A DNA stretch of 26,622 nt from CAZOIA01 sp964579675. GTDB taxonomy: Bacteria; Planctomycetota; Phycisphaerae; UBA1845; PWPN01. Under the pieces are notes generated by a model that ran no database searches, had not been told where the DNA came from, and was given only the letters and a program-made list of their open reading frames with translations. This document shows positions 22,460 to 26,622 of this stretch, piece by piece; positions within the stretch are counted from its first letter, which is position 1, and the number at the start of each line of letters is the position of its first letter. The position numbers and the translations under genes are program-made. Location: NCBI GenBank assembly GCA_964579675.1, contig CAZOIA010000063.1:1-26622 (forward strand). Reading direction: 5' to 3'.

Positions 22460-23695
22460 ATGGACCGGGTCAATGATGGACTGTCACGCCGTCGCTTCCT
22501 TGAGAAATCTGGAGGATCGGCCCTCGCCGCTTCATTAGCCGCTTCGCTGGGCGGCGCGCTGCCGGCCGCGTCTCGCGGGGCCGAAACCGAAGCCGACGTG
22601 CCGGACAACCCGCTCCAGTCGGATCGCAAGATCCGAATGGGAATTGTCGGCGGAGGGTTCGGCTTGTCCTTCCAGTGGCACGAGCACCCCAACTGTATCG
22701 TCCATGCCGTCAGCGATCTGCGGGCCGACCGGCGGGACCGCCTCATGAAGACCTACAAGTGCGACAAATCCTACGAGTCGCTCGAAAAACTCATCCTCGA
22801 CAAGGAGATCGAGGGAGTGGCAATCTTCACCCCCGCCCCCGATCACGTGCGGCATTGCGTGGCCGCCATGAACGCCGGCAAGCACGTCATCTGTGCCGTG
22901 CCGGCGGCAATGAGCCTCAAGGAGTGCGAACAACTGCTGGAGGCCAAGAAACGCAACGACCGCAAACACATGATGGCCGAGACGAGCTACTACCGGTACC
23001 ACACCATCGCGGCTCGCGACCTGTTCAACCAGGGCAGGTTCGGCGAGCTGTTCTACAGCGAGGTCGAGTACTACCACCCGCACGGCAAGGAGTTCATCGA
23101 GCGTTATTGGCATCGCGACGGCAAGCGGACCTGGCGGTTCGGGTTCGCCCCCATGCACTATCCCACCCACTCCACGGGGTTCCTCGTGGGGGTAAGCAGA
23201 GAGCGGCTCACCGAAGTGTCCTGCCTGGGTTGGGGGAATCCCGGGATCGATGTGTTCACGAAGCGGGACAACGCCTACGACAACCCGTTCAACATCCAGG
23301 CCGCTCTTATGAAGACGAACCACGGCCACCTGTGTCGATGCAACGTTTTCTGGGACGGCACCGCCCACGGCGAGCGGGCCCAATGGTTCGGCACCCATTT
23401 GACGTACTACATGCCCGGCTCGGGCCAGCCATTCCGGATGCTCGGCGAGGGCGCCCCGAAGTGGAAGGAGGTGCCTAAGTACTGGCACCTGTTGCCCAAG
23501 CCGATGCGGCACGACAGCGGCCACGGCGGCTCGCACACCTTCCTCACCCACGAGTTTATTGCCGCCCTCATCGAGGAACGTGAGCCGGCCCTCAACGTCT
23601 ACGAGGCCCTAGCCATGACCGCACCGGGCATCGTCGCCCACCAGTCCGCCCTCAAGGGCGGCGAGCAACTCAAGGTGCCCGGCTTCGATGCTTAG
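22460..23695 (+). CDS. Tat-exported Gfo/Idh/MocA-family oxidoreductase
   Basis: 411 residues from the ATG at 22460, which has AGGAG (22448-22452) at 7-nt spacing. An earlier in-frame start at 22355 is not supported. The Tat signal is SRRRFLEKSGGSALAASLAA (residues 9-28). A Rossmann fold starts at about 57 (IRMGIVGGGFGLSFQW), with SDLRADRRDRL and FTPAPDHVRHCVAAMNAGKHVIC following. The usual catalytic-loop EKP is replaced by AVPA, and the dimer/substrate domain includes METSYYRYH-like AETSYYRYH, RYWHRDGKRTWRFGF and HGGSHTFLTHEF. Members usually oxidise or reduce sugars with NAD(P). The loss of the EKP lysine suggests a different chemistry or a tightly bound cofactor. The stop TAG lies inside the first unit of the repeat array that follows. 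Confidence 0.88.
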   Translation: MDRVNDGLSRRRFLEKSGGSALAASLAASLGGALPAASRGAETEADVPDNPLQSDRKIRMGIVGGGFGLSFQWHEHPNCIVHAVSDLRADRRDRLMKTYKCDKSYESLEKLILDKEIEGVAIFTPAPDHVRHCVAAMNAGKHVICAVPAAMSLKECEQLLEAKKRNDRKHMMAETSYYRYHTIAARDLFNQGRFGELFYSEVEYYHPHGKEFIERYWHRDGKRTWRFGFAPMHYPTHSTGFLVGVSRERLTEVSCLGWGNPGIDVFTKRDNAYDNPFNIQAALMKTNHGHLCRCNVFWDGTAHGERAQWFGTHLTYYMPGSGQPFRMLGEGAPKWKEVPKYWHLLPKPMRHDSGHGGSHTFLTHEFIAALIEEREPALNVYEALAMTAPGIVAHQSALKGGEQLKVPGFDA

Positions 23696-23780
23696 CCACG
23701 ACCCAATGGGGCAGCGGCTCGTTTAGCCGTGGTCCAACGGGCAGCGGCTTGTTTAGCCGCGACCCGAAGGGGAGCGCGTG
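23691..23780. repeat. Three-unit tandem array of a ~30-bp palindromic repeat
   Basis: Units are 23691-23720, 23721-23750 and 23751-23780. Each carries TTAGCC at the start and an AGC(C/G)GC(T) end, so each can fold into a hairpin with an AGCC(G/A).../...GCGGCT outer stem and an inner CC(C)-rich/GGG stem. Unit 3 matches a copy inside mnmG exactly (23751-23779). The array separates two convergent genes and supplies the stop codon of the left one. A bidirectional transcription-end role is possible. Confidence 0.85.
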
Positions 23781-23826
23781 GTGCACCTGACGAGGCCAGC
23801 GAAGGCCGACCCGCGAAGGTTGAGCG

Positions 23827-24720
23827 TTACCTGATTTCGACCTGCGACATCTGTTCCAGCGCGAGCATCAGGGCGTGAGTGCCGCACTTGCCGTGGCCCT
23901 GGGCCTGGACCGCCAGGTACAGTTGATGCACTAGCGCCAAACCGGGAAGCGACAGATTCATCCGTTTGGCTTCGTCCAGGGCGATGCTCATGTCCTTGAT
24001 GAAGTGCTCGACGAAGAAACCGGGGTCGAAGTTGCGCTGGAGGATGCGGGGGGCAAGGTTGTCGAGCGACCAGCAGCCGGCTGCCCCCCCGGTGATTGAC
24101 CTCAACATCGTCTCCAGCTCCAGACCCGCCTTGTAGCCATACAGCAGACTCTCGCACATCCCGATCATCGTTCCGGCGATCACGATCTGGTTGCACATCT
24201 TGGTGTGTTGTCCCGCGCCGGCGCCGCCCTGATAGACGATGTTGCTGCCCATGGCCTCGAGCAGCGGCATGACGCACTCGACCACGTCCTTGTCACCCCC
24301 GACCATGATGGATAGCCTCGCCTCGCGGGCTCCGACGTCGCCGCCGGAAACCGGGGCATCCACGGCATGGACCTTCTTCGCTCTCGCTGCCGCATAGATC
24401 TCCTGGGCCAGGCTCGGCTCCGTGGTCGTCATGTCCACGACGGTAGTGCCGGGGCTCGCCCCGGCCAGAACGCCCCCGTCGCCCAGGTAGACTTCCCGCA
24501 CGTCGCCCGGGAAACCCACAATGGTAAACACGACCTCCGACTGCCCCGCCACCGCCTTGGGCGAGTCGGCCCACCGGGCGCCCTTGTCAAGCAGCGGCTG
24601 GGCCTTGGCCTTCGTGCGGTTGAAGACCGTAGTTGCCCCCGCCTGCTTCATCACGTGGGCGCACATGGAAACGCCCATGACCCCCGTGCCGATCCAACCG
24701 ATACGCGTGTCAGGTGACAT
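23827..24720 (-). CDS. 3-hydroxyisobutyrate dehydrogenase-family (beta-hydroxyacid) dehydrogenase
   Basis: 297 residues. The Rossmann motif GWIGTGVMG is at 8-16, the substrate-binding DAPVSGG at 121-127, and the catalytic lysine region GAGAGQHTKMCNQI with K174. The C-terminal helical domain has FFVEHFIKDMSIALDEAK and the LPGLALV segment. Family members include 3-hydroxyisobutyrate dehydrogenase and tartronate semialdehyde reductase (GarR); the sequence alone does not let me choose. GGAG about 8 nt before the ATG is the ribosome site. Convergent with the Gfo/Idh/MocA gene across the repeat array. Confidence 0.9.
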   Translation of the reverse strand: MSPDTRIGWIGTGVMGVSMCAHVMKQAGATTVFNRTKAKAQPLLDKGARWADSPKAVAGQSEVVFTIVGFPGDVREVYLGDGGVLAGASPGTTVVDMTTTEPSLAQEIYAAARAKKVHAVDAPVSGGDVGAREARLSIMVGGDKDVVECVMPLLEAMGSNIVYQGGAGAGQHTKMCNQIVIAGTMIGMCESLLYGYKAGLELETMLRSITGGAAGCWSLDNLAPRILQRNFDPGFFVEHFIKDMSIALDEAKRMNLSLPGLALVHQLYLAVQAQGHGKCGTHALMLALEQMSQVEIR

Positions 24721-24902
24721 GAATTCGACTCCGGAATTGTCCTCAACCGCGGTCCCTTGGAGTTACGATTACCTGCGCGATGGAATCGCTCACTCTGAGC
24801 GTGGTAGTATAGTGCAAACTGACGCCCCTGGCTTGGTGCCCTGCCCGCACGTCGGGCGGGTGCCGTCCGGGTATTCCTCATCGCCGATCAGCGGCCCTGC
24901 TA

Positions 24903-24932
24903 TTGACGTGGCGGCGGCGGGATCGATAAGAT
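24903..24932 (+). promoter_or_regulatory. Candidate promoter of the EF-hand lipoprotein gene
   Basis: TTGACG (24903-24908), an 18-bp spacer and TAAGAT (24927-24932) form a good sigma-70-like pair. The leader would be about 100 nt. The rest of the 321-nt intergenic region (24721-25041) contains no gene that I can support. A TATACT on the minus strand (24808-24813 region) could be the -10 of the leftward dehydrogenase gene. Confidence 0.5.
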
Positions 24933-25041
24933 ACGCTCTTGCTGGCGGCCTCTGGTTCACCCGGCGGGGCGGTTGGAGCCGCCTGCCGAAGAACGGGATC
25001 TGTGTTCCCCAAGCGGGAGACTTGCAAAAGGAGTCAATCCA

Positions 25042-25278
25042 GTGCGAATGGTGTTCATCGGACTACTGCTGGCTACGGTTGCCGTTTCCGGTTGCGGTTT
25101 CGCCGAGGGAGGGCTGATGTCCCAACTGCAACAGTTGGGACCGATGGTATGCGAGGTGTATGATTTCGACGGTGACGGAATTCTCACCACCGACGAGCTC
25201 AGGGAGGTATTCGGCGAGATGTTCTCGGAGGAGGAACTCCAGGAAGTGATCGAGTTCTACGGCTGCAACGCCTCGTAG
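25042..25278 (+). CDS. Small EF-hand lipoprotein
   Basis: 78 residues. The GTG at 25042 is preceded at 8 nt by AAGGAG (25028-25033). The signal RMVFIGLLLATVAVSGC ends in a standard lipobox (VSGC). The mature part is very short and acidic and contains one canonical EF-hand loop, DFDGDGILTTDE, with Ca ligands at loop positions 1, 3, 5 and 12. It is followed by an acidic helix (EEELQEVIEFYG). Probable role: Ca-binding outer-membrane or periplasmic lipoprotein; the partner is unknown. Two cysteines in the mature part (VCEVY, FYGCN) could form a disulfide bond. Confidence 0.75.
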   Translation: MRMVFIGLLLATVAVSGCGFAEGGLMSQLQQLGPMVCEVYDFDGDGILTTDELREVFGEMFSEEELQEVIEFYGCNAS

Positions 25279-25313
25279 CAGAGTCCGCCTCGCCGATCGT
25301 TCCACAAGCTGAG

Positions 25314-25327
25314 CCGCGGCGCCGCGG
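25314..25327. repeat. Perfect 14-bp GC palindrome
   Basis: CCGCGGCGCCGCGG follows the EF-hand gene by about 35 nt. It may be a hairpin or dyad site. No T-run follows, so I do not call it a terminator. Confidence 0.5.
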
Positions 25328-25438
25328 TTGGGATTCCCGTGTTCCTTCATGCGAGACCGGCCGGGAAGGACGGAAGGGCAGGTCCCTGGATGCCGGGCGC
25401 CGGCGCACCGACTCACGTGGCTAGCGTGAGCAGCAATC

Positions 25439-26224
25439 ATGCCTGTGATTGCCCTGATGACCGACTTCGGGAGCCGCGACCACTACGTCGCCGCCATGAA
25501 GGGCATCATCCTCCAGATCAACCCGAAGGTCACCCTCGTGGACATCACCCACGAGATTGCTTCCCAGGACGTGTTCCACGGCGCGTTCGTGCTCCGGCAA
25601 GCGGTGCCCTGTTTCCCGCCTGAGACTATTTTCGTGGGGGTTGTTGATCCCACAGTCGGCACGCCCCGCCGCGTCCTTGCCGCCCGCTACAACAGCCGCA
25701 CGGTCATCGCCCCGGACAATGGTCTGCTCACGTTGCTGCACCGCGACGCCGACTTGCAGGAAATCCGCATCGTCGAGAATCGCCGGTTCTTCGCAAGCTC
25801 GCTGTCGAGCACCTTTCACGGTCGGGACATCTTTGCTCCGGTCGCCGCCCACATCTCACGCGGGGTATCGCTGGACCATCTCGGCCCGGTAGCCGACCAC
25901 ATCGAGATCCTCGATCTGGCCAGGCCTCGACTGAACGACGACGGGACGCTCGACGGCGAAGTCATGTTGATCGATCACTTCGGCAACCTGATTACCAATA
26001 TCTCGATGGTGGATGTCTCCGCCGCCAGAACCCCCAGGCACCATCTCGAGGTCTCGGTCGGCCCGCATCACGTTGGCCCGATCCGGACGACGTACGACGA
26101 TGTAGCCAACGGTCAGCCCGTGGCCCTGATCGGCAGCACCCGGATGCTGGAGATCGCGGTCAACCGCGGCAACGCCGCCCAAATCCTCGGCGTTACTCGG
26201 GGCGACGCGGTCAGCCTGCGATAG
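25439..26224 (+). CDS. SAM hydroxide adenosyltransferase (DUF62 family)
   Basis: 261 residues. The family cleaves S-adenosylmethionine with water/hydroxide to adenosine and methionine, and is related to fluorinase and chlorinase. The N-terminal MTDFGSRDHYVAAMKG block and the family's catalytic Asp-Arg-His set are visible as D70 (VVDPTVG), R77 or R78 (TPRR) and H127 (FHGRD). APDNGLL (91-97) and the C-terminal DHFGNLITNI with the last-strand segment EIAVNRGNAAQILG are also typical. The absence of the extra loop used by the halogenases and the presence of the triad favour the hydrolase type. It is cytoplasmic. The biological purpose of SAM hydrolysis by this family remains unclear. The ribosome site is weak (GTGAG). 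Confidence 0.92.
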   Translation: MPVIALMTDFGSRDHYVAAMKGIILQINPKVTLVDITHEIASQDVFHGAFVLRQAVPCFPPETIFVGVVDPTVGTPRRVLAARYNSRTVIAPDNGLLTLLHRDADLQEIRIVENRRFFASSLSSTFHGRDIFAPVAAHISRGVSLDHLGPVADHIEILDLARPRLNDDGTLDGEVMLIDHFGNLITNISMVDVSAARTPRHHLEVSVGPHHVGPIRTTYDDVANGQPVALIGSTRMLEIAVNRGNAAQILGVTRGDAVSLR

Positions 26225-26374
26225 TCAACCATCCCCGTCGATCGTGTGCGATGTCCAGGTCCCGACCACCTGCCAGATCAGCGCCTCTTGTTCAGCATGA
26301 GGGGCAGCAGCGAACTGGCGCTTTAGGTCTCGCCGCTTTCAGCAACCCCGGGCGGGGCAGGAACGGCCACGCGG

Positions 26375-26404
26375 ATGTCAACCGCGGAGCATAGAATGTA
26401 TAAT
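26375..26404 (+). promoter_or_regulatory. Promoter upstream of the last gene
   Basis: A perfect -10 TATAAT (26399-26404) has an 18-bp spacer to ATGTCA (26375-26380, four of six matches to TTGACA). The leader to the ATG at 26491 is about 80 nt. I see no gene or structured RNA elsewhere in 26225-26490. Confidence 0.55.
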
Positions 26405-26490
26405 GGGGGTCGCGGAGTAGGCCCGCTGAACCCTCTGTCGGCGGGGTGTCACCGATGCGATGTAAGCGTGGCCCAAGGGAGCATTCTGTA

Positions 26491-26622
26491 ATGTGCCTGT
26501 TCGCACGATTGGCTCGGTCATGGTCCGTCTGGATGGTGGTCGGGGTGATCATGGTGGTCGCCCCCCGGCCGGCGATTGCCGAGGCGTACCTGGACGTGGT
26601 GGTCAGTGAATTGATGTACCAC
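26491..26622 (+). CDS. Start of a secreted protein, possibly lamin-tail-domain type (3' end missing)
   Basis: Forty-four codons to the window edge with no stop. AAGGGAG (26475-26481) lies 9 nt before the ATG. Residues 1-31 are a signal peptide (basic start, then VWMVVGVIMVVA, ending PAIAEA). The mature start reads YLDVVVSELMYH, which resembles the beginning of lamin-tail domains (VVISEIMYHP-type) that open many planctomycete secreted proteins. The remainder is outside the window. Confidence 0.6.
   Translation, partial: MCLFARLARSWSVWMVVGVIMVVAPRPAIAEAYLDVVVSELMYH

Noticed and set aside
23691..23780. Possible CRISPR array (three ~30-bp repeats)
   Set aside because: The units are directly adjacent with no spacers, are imperfect, and recur in coding DNA. 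There are no cas genes.

Overview
The window is high-GC bacterial DNA that most likely comes from a member of the Planctomycetota, possibly Phycisphaerae-like. This is inferred from four things: the C-terminal dockerin-like calcium-binding repeats of the first gene, the Tat-exported Gfo/Idh/MocA oxidoreductase with a lost EKP motif, the many secreted proteins and lipoproteins, and the abundant GC-rich palindromic repeats. There is no rRNA, tRNA, CRISPR array, insertion sequence or prophage. The content is chromosomal: housekeeping genes mixed with secreted carbohydrate-related genes.

Left part (1-6066): the 3' end of a large secreted BACON/dockerin-like protein, then the RNase P RNA gene (rnpB) with its own promoter, a YacL-type membrane PIN/TRAM protein, a four-CBS-domain protein, and a convergent parvulin-type lipoprotein whose stop codon overlaps the CBS gene's stop.

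Middle (6067-12602): a 490-nt intergenic region with a long imperfect inverted repeat; a lipoprotein with an (alpha/alpha)6 glycosidase-like fold; a membrane-anchored GH113-like glycosidase followed after 7 nt by a GT9 (heptosyltransferase-like) gene; and a convergent exported protein made of two copies of an unrecognised domain.

Central housekeeping block (12603-20856): mnmG and mfd are divergent. mfd is followed, with overlapping or nearly touching ends, by a second parvulin lipoprotein and by a Tat-exported aldo/keto reductase fused to a 2[4Fe-4S] ferredoxin tail.

Right part (20996-26622): a TerB-like protein; an SDR dehydrogenase, an SDR remnant and a Gfo/Idh/MocA oxidoreductase in one direction; a convergent 3-hydroxyisobutyrate-dehydrogenase-family gene; a tiny EF-hand lipoprotein; a SAM hydroxide adenosyltransferase (DUF62); and the start of a secreted protein that looks like a lamin-tail-domain protein.

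The most interesting signal is a family of short palindromic repeats with CCGC/GCGG stems. They occur between genes (a three-unit array at 23691-23780, and related elements at 6221 and 8836) and also inside three conserved coding sequences: mnmG, mfd and the GT9 gene. In each gene they are in frame, at a place where homologues have a short loop or linker. One intergenic unit matches an mnmG copy exactly over 29 nt. This resembles the known behaviour of Rickettsia palindromic elements and suggests a mobile palindrome that is tolerated as a peptide insert. A second anomaly is a C-only/G-only stretch that overwrites the FAD-binding glycine motif of mnmG and looks like base-calling error.
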